This document shows, one piece after another, positions 43,440-52,775 of a stretch of 64,000 nt of DNA (position 1 is the first letter of the stretch; the number at the start of each line of letters is the position of its first letter). The DNA is taken from the NCBI RefSeq assembly GCF_965342175.1, contig NZ_CBDRBL010000017.1, positions 34,981 through 98,980 of the forward strand, in the 5' to 3' direction. Source of the DNA: Actinacidiphila sp965342175. GTDB lineage: Bacteria; Actinomycetota; Actinomycetes; Streptomycetales; Streptomycetaceae. A program made the position numbers and the translations under genes. Under the pieces are notes generated by a model. That model ran no database searches, was not told the origin of the DNA, and saw only the letters and a list, made by a program, of their open reading frames with translations.

Positions 43440-45281
43440 GTGACAGCTGACGTCCTCCGGTCCGAGTTCCCGCCGTCCGACGGCCGGTACCTGCCGATCT
43501 CCGCCCACGGGCTCATCGGCGACCTGCGCAGCGCCGCGCTCGTCGGGACGAACGGGACGATCGACTGGTACTGCTCCGGACGCTTCGACGCCCCCAGCGT
43601 CTTCGCCTCCATCCTCGACGCCGACCGGGGAGGCAGCTTCGAGTTGGCAGCGAACGTGCCCGCGCGCACGAAGCAGTTCTACTTCCCCGACACCAACGTG
43701 CTGATCACCCGGTTCTTCGCCGAGGACGGCATGGGCGAGGTACAGGACTTCATGCCGGTCGTCGACGACGGCCACGAGGCGGACCGGCACCGGCTGATCC
43801 GCCGCGTGGTCTGCGTGCGGGGCGTGCTGCCGTTCCGGATGCGGGTGGCGCCGCGCTTCGACTACGGCACCGTGGCGCACACCGTGCAGATGAACGGGAT
43901 GCAGGCGCTCTTCGCCACCCCCGCCCAGACCCTCGCCCTGACCTGCTCGGTTCCGCTGGAGAACGACGGCCGGGACGTGTGGGCCGAGTTCAAGCTCTCC
44001 GAGGGCGAGACCGCGGTCTTCGCCCTGGACCAGGTCGGTGACGGTGTCGGGCCCCGGGGCTGCCCGCTGACCGAGGCGGAGGACCAGTTCGAGAAGACCG
44101 TGCGCTACTGGCGGCGCTGGCTGTCCAAGTCCAAGTACCGGGGACGCTGGCGCGAGATGGTGCATCGGTCCGCGCTGACCCTGAAACTGCTGACCTACGC
44201 GCCGACCGGCGCCATCGTCGCCGCCCCCACCACGAGCCTTCCCGAGCGCATCGGCGGCGAGCGCAACTGGGACTACCGCTACGTCTGGATCCGCGACGCC
44301 GCCTTCTGCGTCTACGCGCTGCTCCGGCTGGGCTTCACCGACGAGGCCGAGGCCTTCATGAACTTCCTGTCGGAGCGCGTCTGCACGGGCGACACGGGCT
44401 GCACCACAGGCCCCCTGCAGATCATGTACGGCATCGACGGCCGCTCCGAGCTGCCCGAGCGGGAGTTGCCCCACCTGGAGGGCTACGCGGGCTCCGCGCC
44501 GGTCCGGGTGGGCAACAACGCCGTCCACCAGCTCCAGCTGGACATCTACGGGGAGCTCATCGACTCGCTCTACCTCTACGACAAGTGGGGCAAGCCGGTC
44601 TCCAGCGCCCACTGGGACACCGTCTGCGAACTCGTGGACTGGGTCTGCGACAACTGGGACCAGCCCGACGAGGGCATCTGGGAGACCCGCGGCGGCCGCA
44701 GGAACTTCCTGTACTCCCGCGTGATGTGCTGGGTGGCGATCGAGCGCGGCATCCGCATGGCGAACCACCGCGGCCTGCCCGCCAACCGCGAGCGCTGGTA
44801 CGGGGCCCGCGACGCCATCTACCGGCAGATCATGACGAGCGGCTGGTCGCAGAAGCGCGGCGCGTTCACCCAGTGCCAAGGAGAGGACGTGCTGGACGCG
44901 TCGGTGCTGATGATGCCGCTGTCCAAGTTCATCTCGCCCACCGACCCCCGGTGGCTGTCGACGCTCGACGCCCTCGGCAAGGACCTGGTCTCCGACTCCC
45001 TGGTCTACCGCTACGACCCCGCGGCGAGCCCCGACGGCGTCCCCGGCGACGAGGGCACCTTCTCCATCTGCTCCTTCTGGTACGTCGAGGCCCTCACCCG
45101 CGCCGGGCGCGAGGACGAGGCACGCCTGGCCTTCGAGAAGATGCTCACCTACGGCAACCACCTCGGCCTGTACGCCGAGGAGATCGACCGCGCCGGCGAG
45201 CAGCGCGGCAACTTCCCGCAGGCCTTCACGCACCTGGCCCTGATCAGCGCCGCCTTCAACCTGGACCGGGCGCTCGGCTAA
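43440..45281 (+). CDS. Glycoside hydrolase family 15 protein (glucoamylase/trehalase type)
   Basis: This 613-residue cytoplasmic GH15 enzyme starts at GTG behind GAGGAGG. The N-terminal beta-sandwich begins HGLIGDLRSAALVGTNGTIDW. The catalytic (alpha/alpha)6 domain has GGERNWDYRYVWIRDAAFC, DEGIWETRGGRRNF (candidate general-acid Glu) and YAEEIDRAGEQRGNFPQAFTHL (candidate general base). Intracellular actinobacterial members include trehalases and glucoamylases, so it should release glucose from an alpha-glucoside. The last 4 bp overlap a convergent fragment. Confidence 0.92.
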   Translation: MTADVLRSEFPPSDGRYLPISAHGLIGDLRSAALVGTNGTIDWYCSGRFDAPSVFASILDADRGGSFELAANVPARTKQFYFPDTNVLITRFFAEDGMGEVQDFMPVVDDGHEADRHRLIRRVVCVRGVLPFRMRVAPRFDYGTVAHTVQMNGMQALFATPAQTLALTCSVPLENDGRDVWAEFKLSEGETAVFALDQVGDGVGPRGCPLTEAEDQFEKTVRYWRRWLSKSKYRGRWREMVHRSALTLKLLTYAPTGAIVAAPTTSLPERIGGERNWDYRYVWIRDAAFCVYALLRLGFTDEAEAFMNFLSERVCTGDTGCTTGPLQIMYGIDGRSELPERELPHLEGYAGSAPVRVGNNAVHQLQLDIYGELIDSLYLYDKWGKPVSSAHWDTVCELVDWVCDNWDQPDEGIWETRGGRRNFLYSRVMCWVAIERGIRMANHRGLPANRERWYGARDAIYRQIMTSGWSQKRGAFTQCQGEDVLDASVLMMPLSKFISPTDPRWLSTLDALGKDLVSDSLVYRYDPAASPDGVPGDEGTFSICSFWYVEALTRAGREDEARLAFEKMLTYGNHLGLYAEEIDRAGEQRGNFPQAFTHLALISAAFNLDRALG

Positions 45282-45553
45282 CGGGCGGCGCCCGTGGCGT
45301 GGCGGACCCACACGTTGGGCTCGACGTACACGGCGTGGTCGTGGGCGGTGTCGTAGTGCACCGGCACCAGCGCGCCGGGCACCTCGACGGCGCCGTCACG
45401 GTCGAAGGGGAGCCCCGTCCAGCGCCGCCACCGAGGCGGCACCTGCCAGGCGGGCTCCGCCGCGGCATCCCCTCTGCGTGGCGCCCCGCGGCTCCGTCCG
45501 AACGGGCCACGCCGTGCGACCTCCGGTGGCGCTCGGTCGCGGGCGTGCGCCAC
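45278..45553 (-). pseudogene. C-terminal fragment of an unidentified (perhaps GNAT) protein
   Basis: The end reads PPRWRRWTGLPFDRDGAVEV, then PGALVPVHYDTAHDHAVYV and EPNVWVRHATGAAR, which is protein-like and resembles the tail of some Streptomyces acetyltransferase-like proteins. Upstream residues are Arg/Pro-rich and not convincing, and no good start is present. It is probably the remnant of a longer gene. Confidence 0.4.
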
Positions 45554-45648
45554 GTCACACCGGGGACCCGGAGCGGGCGGGAACTCCCTTGCCCCGCCGG
45601 TAGTTCGACAAGTACGGGCCGAGCGCGGAGCGCCGGCCCGGCCAACGG

Positions 45649-45679
45649 CCCCGACCGGGGGCCCCCGTCCCGGTCGGGG
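45649..45679. terminator. Hairpin between convergent GH15 and NCS2 permease genes
   Basis: CCCCGACCGGG pairs perfectly with CCCGGTCGGGG over a 9-nt loop. It lies 45 bp from the permease stop and can end transcription from that side, possibly both. Confidence 0.6.
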
Positions 45680-45724
45680 TCTTCATCGTGAGGCCCAGGG
45701 AGGCCGCGCCTGCCCCGCGGGGGG

Positions 45725-47173
45725 CTACACCCCCAGCGCCTGCTCGATCGGGTGGATCGCGAAGTAGACGGCGAACAGCGCCGACACCGCCCACAGCAGC
45801 CAGTGCACCTGCCGGGCCTTGCCCAGCACGGCCTTGAGCAGGACGAAGGCGATGAAGCCGGCGCCGATGCCGTTGGTGATCGAGTAGGTGAAGGGCATCA
45901 CGGCGATCGTCAGGAAGGCGGGGACCGCGATCTCGAAGTCGTCCCAGCCGATGTTCTTGACCTGGGTCATCATCAGGAAGCCGACCGCCACCAGCGCCGG
46001 CGCCGCCGCCTGCAGCGGCACGATGGTCAGCAACGGGGCCAGGAAGAGGGCCACGGCGAACAGGCCGCCGGTGGCCAGGTTGGCGAAGCCGGTCCGCGCT
46101 CCCTCGCCGACGCCCGCCGCCGACTCTATGTAGGCCGTGTTCGAGGAGGCCGAGGCCGCGCCGCCCGCCACGGCCGCGGCGCCGTCGACGAGCAGCACAC
46201 GGCCCAGGTGGGGGACCTTGCCCTCGTCGTCCAGCAGACCGGCCTCCGCCGTGATGCCGACGACCGTGCCCATGGTGTCGAAGAAGTCCGACAGGATGAG
46301 GGTGAAGACCAGCAGCACCACCGTGATGAAGCTGACCTCGGCGAAGGCCCCGAAGAGGCTGAAGTGCCCCAGCAGCCCGAAGTCCGGCGCGGCGAACACG
46401 TCGTCCGGCACCTTGGGCGTGGTCAGCCCCCAGCTCTTCACGTCCGCGACCGCGTCGACCACGACGGCCAGCACCGTCATGGCGATGATGCTGATCAGGA
46501 TCGCGCCCTTCACCTTCCGGGCCAGCAGGGCAATCGTCAGCAGCACGCCCACGCAGAAGACGAGCACCGGCCAGCCCGACAGCGCACCGCTCCCGCCCAG
46601 CTGCACGGGCACCGTGGTGTTCGCGGCGTCCGGGATCCGGGTGACGAAGCCGGCGTCCACGAAGCCGATGAAGGCGATGAACAGGCCGATGCCCGCGCTG
46701 ATCGCCTGTTTGAGCGGCTGGGGTATCGCGTGCATCACCGCCTCGCGCAGCCCCGTCACCACCAGGAGGCAGATCACCAGGCCCTCGATGACGATCAGGC
46801 CCATCGCGTCGTCCCAGCTCATCAAGGGCGCGATCTGGAAGGCGACCACCGCGTTGAGGCCGAGCCCCGCCGCGATGGCCAGCGGCAGGTTGCCGGCGAC
46901 CCCCATCACGATCGTCATGACCGCCGCCACCAGCGCGGTGGCGGTGACCAGTTGACCCGTCGACAGGACGTGGCCGAACTTGTCCTTCGCGCTTCCCAGG
47001 ATGATCGGGTTCAGCACAAGGATGTACGCCATCGTGAAGAAGGTAGCGAAGCCGCCGCGGACCTCGCGGCCGAGGGTCGACCCGCGCTCCCCGATACGGA
47101 AGTAGCGGTCCAGTGCGTTTCGCGGTGGCGGGGGCGGCGAGCCCTTCGCGACGTCGGTGGCCTGAGCGGACAT
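45725..47173 (-). CDS. NCS2 family purine permease (AzgA/PbuG type)
   Basis: The 482-residue transporter has 12-14 hydrophobic segments. Family hallmarks are GGFATFFTMAYILVLNP, GLGLNAVVAFQIAP, DFFDTMGTVVGITAEAGLLD and ASSNTAYIESAAGVGEGART. It belongs to the adenine/guanine/hypoxanthine proton symporters. The ATG at 47173 follows GAGGAG. Upstream (47174-47300) is A/T-richer than the surroundings and probably holds the promoter; no purine riboswitch pattern was recognised. Confidence 0.93.
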   Translation of the reverse strand: MSAQATDVAKGSPPPPPRNALDRYFRIGERGSTLGREVRGGFATFFTMAYILVLNPIILGSAKDKFGHVLSTGQLVTATALVAAVMTIVMGVAGNLPLAIAAGLGLNAVVAFQIAPLMSWDDAMGLIVIEGLVICLLVVTGLREAVMHAIPQPLKQAISAGIGLFIAFIGFVDAGFVTRIPDAANTTVPVQLGGSGALSGWPVLVFCVGVLLTIALLARKVKGAILISIIAMTVLAVVVDAVADVKSWGLTTPKVPDDVFAAPDFGLLGHFSLFGAFAEVSFITVVLLVFTLILSDFFDTMGTVVGITAEAGLLDDEGKVPHLGRVLLVDGAAAVAGGAASASSNTAYIESAAGVGEGARTGFANLATGGLFAVALFLAPLLTIVPLQAAAPALVAVGFLMMTQVKNIGWDDFEIAVPAFLTIAVMPFTYSITNGIGAGFIAFVLLKAVLGKARQVHWLLWAVSALFAVYFAIHPIEQALGV

Positions 47174-47481
47174 GGTGCTCCTCGGAGTCGGTGCAACAAC
47201 CGGGCAACCTGCTGGAGGCTGGATTGTGTACTCACTGACGTCCGCTCGGGTTTTGAATCCGTTTCCTTGTGTTAACAAATCAGCACCGTCCAGCGCCCAA
47301 CCGGCGGACCGCACGCCGAAGTCGGCATCCTCGTCCATCTCGACGCGGCACGTCCGCAGGTCCGTCCGCCCACTCGTCCGCGCGTCCGCCGTCCGCCCGC
47401 CGAGGGCACGGATCCACGTACGTCGCCTCAGCCCAGTGGCTGTGGCCGGTTCTCGAGTGCCGCCAGGCAGGCGGCCAGGGG
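47174..47481. other. Upstream region of the purine permease
   Basis: The first ~110 bp are relatively A/T-rich (TTTTGAATCC, TGTTAACAAATC) and likely contain the permease promoter. The remainder shows no supported gene. Confidence 0.4.
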
Positions 47482-47745
47482 GCGGTCTGGGGGCTCGCCT
47501 TCGGAGGCGCGGCCACGCTCTTCCGGTCCGCGACCACGAGCGCGGCGGGCAAGGCGGCGGCGGACGTGGCCCAGTCCATGCTCGTGACCATGTGGAACAT
47601 CGGCGTCGCGGGCGGCGGCGCCATCGGGGGCGCCCTCCTCGCGCGGCTCGGCGCGCGGTCACCGACGTGGGCGGTGCTCGCCCTGCTGGTCCCGTCCGCG
47701 GTCGCGGTCGTCCGGGCGAAGGGGCATGCCTTCCCCTCCTCGGCC
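47482..47745 (+). pseudogene. C-terminal fragment of an MFS transporter
   Basis: The frame reads AVWGLAFGGAATLFRSATTS, DVAQSMLVTMWNIGVAGGGA, IGGALLARLGARSPTWAVLAL and VPSAVAVVRAKGHAFPSS. This is the pattern of the last two membrane helices of AraJ/CmlR-type drug or sugar efflux proteins. No N-terminal portion is present upstream and no start is evident. Confidence 0.65.
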
Positions 47746-47840
47746 GTCCGTGCGGCACGCGAGTCCATCGGAACCACGCGCGGCCGCCCGGAGGGCGGAC
47801 GCCGAGGTCGCGCCGGCCGCCGGCATGCTCCGGCGGCGGG

Positions 47841-48587
47841 CTACAGACCGCCGGCGACGCGGAGCACCGCGCCCGTCGTGTAGGAGGCGTCCGCCGACAT
47901 CAACCAGGCCACGGCGCCGGCGACCTCGTCCGGCTCCCCGGGCCGCCCCATGGGCACGCGGTCCCGGTTGCGCCAGGGCCGCTCGGGGTCGCCCATCGCG
48001 GCGTGGATGTCGGTGACGATCATGCCGGGCTGCACGGAGTTGACCCGTACGCCCTCCTCCGCCAGCTCCTTGGCGAGGCCCACGGTCATCGCGTCGACCG
48101 CCGCCTTGCTGGCCGCGTAATGCACGTACTCCCCGGGGGCGCCGAGCGTCGCGGCGCCGGAGGAGATGTTGACGATCGAGCCGCCTCGGCCGCCGTGGCG
48201 GGTGGACATCGCCAGTGCCGCGCGCCGCGCGCACAGGATCGCGCCCATCACGTTGACGTCGATCACCCGGCGCATGACGTCGACCGGGGTGTCGGTGAAC
48301 CGGCCCAGCGGGCCGGTGACGCCGGCGTTGTTGACCAGGCCCGTCACCGCGCCGAGCCGCTCGCCCACCGTGTCGAAGAGCGCGTCCACCTGCCCGGCGT
48401 CGCTGGTGTCGACGCGCACCACGGCGCAACGGGCGCCCGCGTCCCGCACCTTGTGCGCGACGTCCTCGGCGGCGCCGGCGTCCTTCTCGTAACCGATGCC
48501 GACGGCGTGCCCCTCGTGGGCCAGCCGCAGGGCGACCGCCGCGCCGATGCCGCGGCCCCCACCGGTGACCACCGTGACCGAACCCAT
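47841..48587 (-). CDS. SDR family oxidoreductase (3-oxoacyl-ACP reductase-like)
   Basis: The 248-residue short-chain dehydrogenase has TGGGRGIGAA for NAD(P) binding, NNAGVTG, IVNISSGAA with catalytic Ser, YVHYAASKAA with Tyr and Lys, and the C-terminal YTTGAVLRVAGGL. The ATG at 48587 follows GAGGGAG. The pattern is close to sugar or 3-oxoacyl reductases; the substrate is unknown. It is divergent from the GntR gene. Confidence 0.92.
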   Translation of the reverse strand: MGSVTVVTGGGRGIGAAVALRLAHEGHAVGIGYEKDAGAAEDVAHKVRDAGARCAVVRVDTSDAGQVDALFDTVGERLGAVTGLVNNAGVTGPLGRFTDTPVDVMRRVIDVNVMGAILCARRAALAMSTRHGGRGGSIVNISSGAATLGAPGEYVHYAASKAAVDAMTVGLAKELAEEGVRVNSVQPGMIVTDIHAAMGDPERPWRNRDRVPMGRPGEPDEVAGAVAWLMSADASYTTGAVLRVAGGL

Positions 48588-48713
48588 GCCGGCTCCCTCC
48601 CTCGACGTGATCACGAACGCTATCAGCGGGTGAACGGTCAGCGGCGGCGTGACCACCTCATGCACGGCCCGCGTCGGCCGCCCACCTCAGCCCGCGGCGG
48701 GTGCGGGCCCGGA

Positions 48714-48748
48714 TTGGTCTTGACCAAGCCGGAGGGCCGCTCTATCGT
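48714..48748 (+). promoter_or_regulatory. Promoter with overlapping DasR-like palindrome
   Basis: TTGACC (48720-48725), a 17-bp spacer and TATCGT (48743-48748) make a good vegetative promoter for the GntR gene. The palindrome TTGGTCTTGACCAA (48714-48727) overlaps the -35 box. It resembles the GntR/HutC operator class TGGTCTAGACCA bound by DasR, so autoregulation or DasR control is likely. Confidence 0.55.
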
Positions 48749-48840
48749 CCCGTGGTAGTGCAAGGACCTTTAATAAAGAGCCGTTCGGAAACAAACCTGC
48801 ACAAACCCCGGACGGCGCGGGCGCGATCGCGGAGGACAGG

Positions 48841-49605
48841 GTGGGGACCACGCAGCTCGAGAAGGTGCCGGAGCCCAAGTACTGGCACCTCAAGACCGTG
48901 CTCATGGACGCGCTCGACTCCGAGTTCGAGGTCGGGGAGATCCTCCCCAACGAGCGCGAGCTCGCCTCCCGCTTCGGTGTCGCCCGGGCCACGCTGCGCC
49001 AGGCACTGGAGCAGCTGGAGCTCGAAGGCCGCCTCCAGCGCCGCCGCGGGGTCGGCACCACGGTCGCCCCGCCCCGCGTGGGCGTCTTCGTCGGCCCCAC
49101 GAGCGGTTCCTGGCCCGGGGCCGCGGACGACGCCTGGCTCACGGTGGGCTGCGTCGAGGCCGCCGCTCCCGCCGCCGTCGCCCACATGCTCGGTACGGGT
49201 GCCGACGAGCCGGTGCACACCGTCCGCCGGATCCGCTCGATGGGCGGCCAGTCCGTCGCCACCGAACTCCTCTACGTGCCCGGGGCCTCCGTCCCCGGCC
49301 TCCCCAGCGACCTGACGCCGACCGACCACGTCCCGGCCGTACTGCGGGAGTTGCACACCCTCGGTCTCGACGGCGAGGACCGGGCCGTGGAGCTCGGATC
49401 GGCCCGCGCCGAGGACGCCAAACAGCTCGACCGGCTGCCCGGAGCCCCCGTGCTGGTCGTCACCACCCGCTACGTCAGTGGCGGGCGCGTCACGGCGGTC
49501 GCCGTCGCGACCTACCGCGCCGACACCTGCCGGCTGACCTTCGGCGACAGCGGCGCGATGGAGATCACCCACCAGGGGCAGGAGCGGCACGCCGCCGCGT
49601 CGTGA
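48841..49605 (+). CDS. GntR family regulator (HutC/DasR type)
   Basis: This 254-residue regulator has an N-terminal winged helix (YWHLKTVLMDALDSEF, ILPNERELASRFGVARATLR, QALEQLELEGRLQRRRGVG) and a C-terminal UTRA-like effector domain (VHTVRRIRSMGGQSVATELLY, VLVVTTRYVSGGR). HutC-type members usually sense phosphorylated sugars or related compounds. It starts at GTG with a ~85-nt leader containing an A/T-rich TTTAATAAAG. The dyad over the promoter suggests autoregulation. Confidence 0.9.
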   Translation: MGTTQLEKVPEPKYWHLKTVLMDALDSEFEVGEILPNERELASRFGVARATLRQALEQLELEGRLQRRRGVGTTVAPPRVGVFVGPTSGSWPGAADDAWLTVGCVEAAAPAAVAHMLGTGADEPVHTVRRIRSMGGQSVATELLYVPGASVPGLPSDLTPTDHVPAVLRELHTLGLDGEDRAVELGSARAEDAKQLDRLPGAPVLVVTTRYVSGGRVTAVAVATYRADTCRLTFGDSGAMEITHQGQERHAAAS

Positions 49606-49650
49606 CCGCGAGGCCGCCGCGGGGCGCACCGCGTGCCGCGTGCGGTCAGG

Positions 49651-51297
49651 TCAGTAGGAGCGCCCGGTGTTGGCGTCCCTCGCGCCGCCGGGGCCGGAGG
49701 GCACGGGCAGCGGGTGCCCGGGGCATCGGACGTCCTGGTCGCCGGTCGCGCCGGACACCAGGTAGCGGTCCACGCGCGCGGTGACGCACTCGTTCCAGAT
49801 GCTGATCAGGCCGTGCGAGCCGCGGCCCTCCTCGGTGATCATCCGCGAGCCCGGCAGCCTGCGGTGCAGCTCCACCGCGCCGTCGTACGGTGTGGCCGCG
49901 TCCCGTTCCGACTGGACGATCAGCACGGGCGGCAGCCCCGCCCCGGGGTGCGCCCCGACGTCCACCGCCCGCCCGCCCTCGACGGGCCACGAGGCGCACG
50001 GCAGGTTGAGCCAGGCGTTGGCCCAGGTCTCGAAGGGACGCCTGCGCGCCACGCGTTCGTTGTCGCGGTCCCACACGTTCCAGTCGCGCGGCCACGCCGC
50101 GTCGGAGCACTCCACGGCCAGGTAGACCGCCTCGCCGTTCTCCTCGTCCTTCGCATCCCCGGGATCGGGTGCGGCCGCGGCGACCAGCGGGCCGTCGTCC
50201 CCGCGCAGGTAGCGCGAGAGCAGGTGGGCGAACGGCACCCAGCGCTGGTCGTAGTAGGCGGCCTGCACCGCCGCGGAGTGCAGTTCCCCGGGGCCCACCG
50301 TGCCGGCCGGGCGCCTGCCCAGCATCCGCATCGCCCGGTCGAAGCTCGCCTGCACGCGGCCGGGCGTGCCGCCGAGGCCGTACACGGCGTGGTGCCCGGC
50401 CGCCCAGGCGCGCCAGTCCGCCCAGCGGTGCTCGAAAGCGACGTCCTGGGCGAGGTTGGCGCCGTACCAGACGCCGCGGGGGTCGGGGTTGACGACGCTG
50501 TCCGCCACCATGCGGCGCACGTGCGAGGGAAAGAGGGTGGCATAGACGGCGCCCAGGTAGGTCCCGTACGAGACGCCGTAGTAGTTGAGGCGCGGCTCGC
50601 CCAGGGCCGCGCGGATGACGTCGAGGTCCCGTGCCAGGTCCGCGGTGCGCATGTTCCGCAGCAGCGCCCCGCCCCGCGCACCGCAGGCCCCGGCCTTGCG
50701 CCGGGCCTCCGCGCGCTGGGCGGCCTTCACCGCGGCGGTGGGCCGGCGCGGGTCCAGGCTGGGGGCCTTGTGGTGACGCGCCGGGTCCTGGCAGGACAAC
50801 GGGGAGGAGTGGCCCACGCCGCGCGGGTCGAAGCCCACCAGGTCGTACGTCCTGGCCGCGGTCTCCCACACCTTGCGGGTGACCCCCGCCACGCCGGGCC
50901 GGCCCACGCCGGGGAACCACAGCCCGGACGCACCGGGACCGCCGGGGTTGAACACCAGGGCCCCCTGCCGGACGGAGGCCGGGCCCGCCGCCCGCAAGCG
51001 GCTGACCAGCAGGCTGATCGTCGCCCCGCCCGGCTCCGCGTAGTCCACCGGGACGCGGACCCTGCCGCACTGCACGGGCGCCGTCAGGCCGCTGTCGGAG
51101 GGACAGGCCCCGAAGACGATCCCGGTGACCCCGGCCGCCCGGGCCGCCACCGCGGCCCCGGCCATCCGCAGCCGCTCGCCGACGGCGGGCTCCGAAAGGG
51201 GCGCGTCCGGGGGCTCCGGGAAGTGCGCGGCGGCAGGGGCGGTCGCCGCGCCGGCCGTGAGCACCACGGACACTGCCAGGACCACTGCTCGCCGCAC
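49651..51297 (-). CDS. Secreted alpha/beta hydrolase, tripeptidyl aminopeptidase type
   Basis: The GTG at 51297 gives a 548-residue protein with a short signal peptide ending near ATAPAAAHF. The oxyanion motif FNPGGPGASG, nucleophile GVSYGTYLGAVY (Ser243), acid SERDAATPYDGA and histidine GRGSHGL form the proline-iminopeptidase-like triad. The long cap and TAP-type C-terminus match the Streptomyces secreted tripeptidyl aminopeptidase family. It would trim N-terminal peptides outside the cell. Confidence 0.9.
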   Translation of the reverse strand: MRRAVVLAVSVVLTAGAATAPAAAHFPEPPDAPLSEPAVGERLRMAGAAVAARAAGVTGIVFGACPSDSGLTAPVQCGRVRVPVDYAEPGGATISLLVSRLRAAGPASVRQGALVFNPGGPGASGLWFPGVGRPGVAGVTRKVWETAARTYDLVGFDPRGVGHSSPLSCQDPARHHKAPSLDPRRPTAAVKAAQRAEARRKAGACGARGGALLRNMRTADLARDLDVIRAALGEPRLNYYGVSYGTYLGAVYATLFPSHVRRMVADSVVNPDPRGVWYGANLAQDVAFEHRWADWRAWAAGHHAVYGLGGTPGRVQASFDRAMRMLGRRPAGTVGPGELHSAAVQAAYYDQRWVPFAHLLSRYLRGDDGPLVAAAAPDPGDAKDEENGEAVYLAVECSDAAWPRDWNVWDRDNERVARRRPFETWANAWLNLPCASWPVEGGRAVDVGAHPGAGLPPVLIVQSERDAATPYDGAVELHRRLPGSRMITEEGRGSHGLISIWNECVTARVDRYLVSGATGDQDVRCPGHPLPVPSGPGGARDANTGRSY

Positions 51298-51458
51298 GCG
51301 GACGCCCTTTCGCCGGCCGCGCCCCCCCCGCGCGGCACGCTCGTCGATGCGACGGATCGTCGGCTGGTCGGACAACCCCGCAAAGCAGGCAGGCCGATGA
51401 ACAGCGGAATTTCGCCCGTATTGCCCTGGCGGGCCCCCGTGGTCCGCCGCCTGGCGGC

Positions 51459-52616
51459 TCAGCGGCCCAGCAGCGAGGTGCGGGCCACTGCGAACAACTG
51501 CTCCTCGACATGGTCGAGCGCGAGCCGCAGGGCCCCCGTCGCGACCGCCTCGTGGCCCAGCACCGACAGCGCGACCTGCGGCGGCCGCAGGCAGTAGCGC
51601 GACAACTCGGCGCGCAGCGGCTCGAGCACCCCGTCCAGTCCGGCCGCCCATCCGCCGATCACCACCAGCTCCGGGTCGATCGCCAGCACCAGCGCCGCCA
51701 CGTCGTGCACCAGGCGCTGCAGGAAGCGGTCGACGGCCTCCCGTGCCTGGACGTCCCCGGACTTCGCGAGCGCGAACACCTCGGCCACCGCCGACTCGTC
51801 CAGCGGGTGCAGCGGCGTCCCCGTCGTGGACAGCAGCCGCTCCGGCCGCGCCTCCCGGCCGAGCAGGTGCAGCGCCCCGATCTCCCCGGCCGCCCCGCCG
51901 AAGCCGCGGTGCAGCCGGCCCCCGATCAGAGAGCCGGCCCCCGGGCTCAGCCCCGCCAGCACGAAGACCACGTCATCGGTGCCGACGGCCGCTCCCTTCC
52001 AGTGTTCGGCGACGGCGGCGGCGTTCGCGTCGTTCTCCACCAGGACGGGGCAACGGAACGACCGGCGCAGCCGCTCGCCCAGCGGCAGTCCCGTCCAGCC
52101 GGGCAGGGCCGTGCTCAGGCGCACCGCGCCGTCGGTCTCCACGATCCCCGGGCTGCCCACGCCGACCGCCCACAGCGTGCTGCGGGCCACACCGGCCTTG
52201 CGCAGCAGCTCGGCTACCAGGCCCCGGACCCGTTCCAGGCGCTCCTCGGCCGGCAGCGTGTCGGCGACGTCGTGCGTCAGCGTCCCGAGGACCCGGCCGC
52301 TCAGGTCCGACAGCAGCGCCCGCATCTGCCGCGCCCCGATCTCGACGCCCAACAGGTGCCCCGCCTCCGCGTGGAAGCGGAACCTGCGCGCCGGACGGCC
52401 CTGCCTGCGGGCGTCGGCGGGCTCCTGCGGAGCCTCCACCACCAGGCCCGACTCGGACAGGCCCTCGATCACGCCCTCGACGGTGGGCCGTGACAGCCCC
52501 GTCGTCCGCACCAGTTCGGTCAGGCTCACGGCGGGCGCGCCGCGCAGGGCATGGAGCACCACCGCGGAATTGATCCGCCGGAGCAGAGACGGGTCCCCGC
52601 CGGTGAGCCGCCCCAC
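51459..52616 (-). CDS. ROK family transcriptional regulator
   Basis: The 385-residue protein has an N-terminal winged helix (VSLTELVRTTGLSRPTVEGV, IEGLSESGLVVE) and a ROK domain (LLGVEIGARQMRALLSDLSG, VGVGSPGIVETDG, ENDANAAAVAEHW, GFGGAAGEIGALHL, VVIGGWAA). The usual zinc-binding Cys cluster after the GEIG motif is absent, which fits a sugar-responsive repressor rather than a kinase. Local targets are not obvious. Confidence 0.92.
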   Translation of the reverse strand: MGRLTGGDPSLLRRINSAVVLHALRGAPAVSLTELVRTTGLSRPTVEGVIEGLSESGLVVEAPQEPADARRQGRPARRFRFHAEAGHLLGVEIGARQMRALLSDLSGRVLGTLTHDVADTLPAEERLERVRGLVAELLRKAGVARSTLWAVGVGSPGIVETDGAVRLSTALPGWTGLPLGERLRRSFRCPVLVENDANAAAVAEHWKGAAVGTDDVVFVLAGLSPGAGSLIGGRLHRGFGGAAGEIGALHLLGREARPERLLSTTGTPLHPLDESAVAEVFALAKSGDVQAREAVDRFLQRLVHDVAALVLAIDPELVVIGGWAAGLDGVLEPLRAELSRYCLRPPQVALSVLGHEAVATGALRLALDHVEEQLFAVARTSLLGR

Positions 52617-52775
52617 CCTACGTCCTCCCAGCTCGTACGCGTATTGGCCGGATCGTACCCGCCCGGGCGTCCTGGCGGCGAGGGGCAGCGGCGCATGGTT
52701 ACTGAGTCGATGTCACGGCCGAGGGCGGCGAGCGGGGTCGCGGACGCGCCGGGCGGCCGCCGTGCCGGCGCGGCC

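Noticed and set aside
47174..47300. Purine riboswitch ahead of the NCS2 permease
   Set aside because: A/T-richer leader but no conserved purine aptamer loops recognised.
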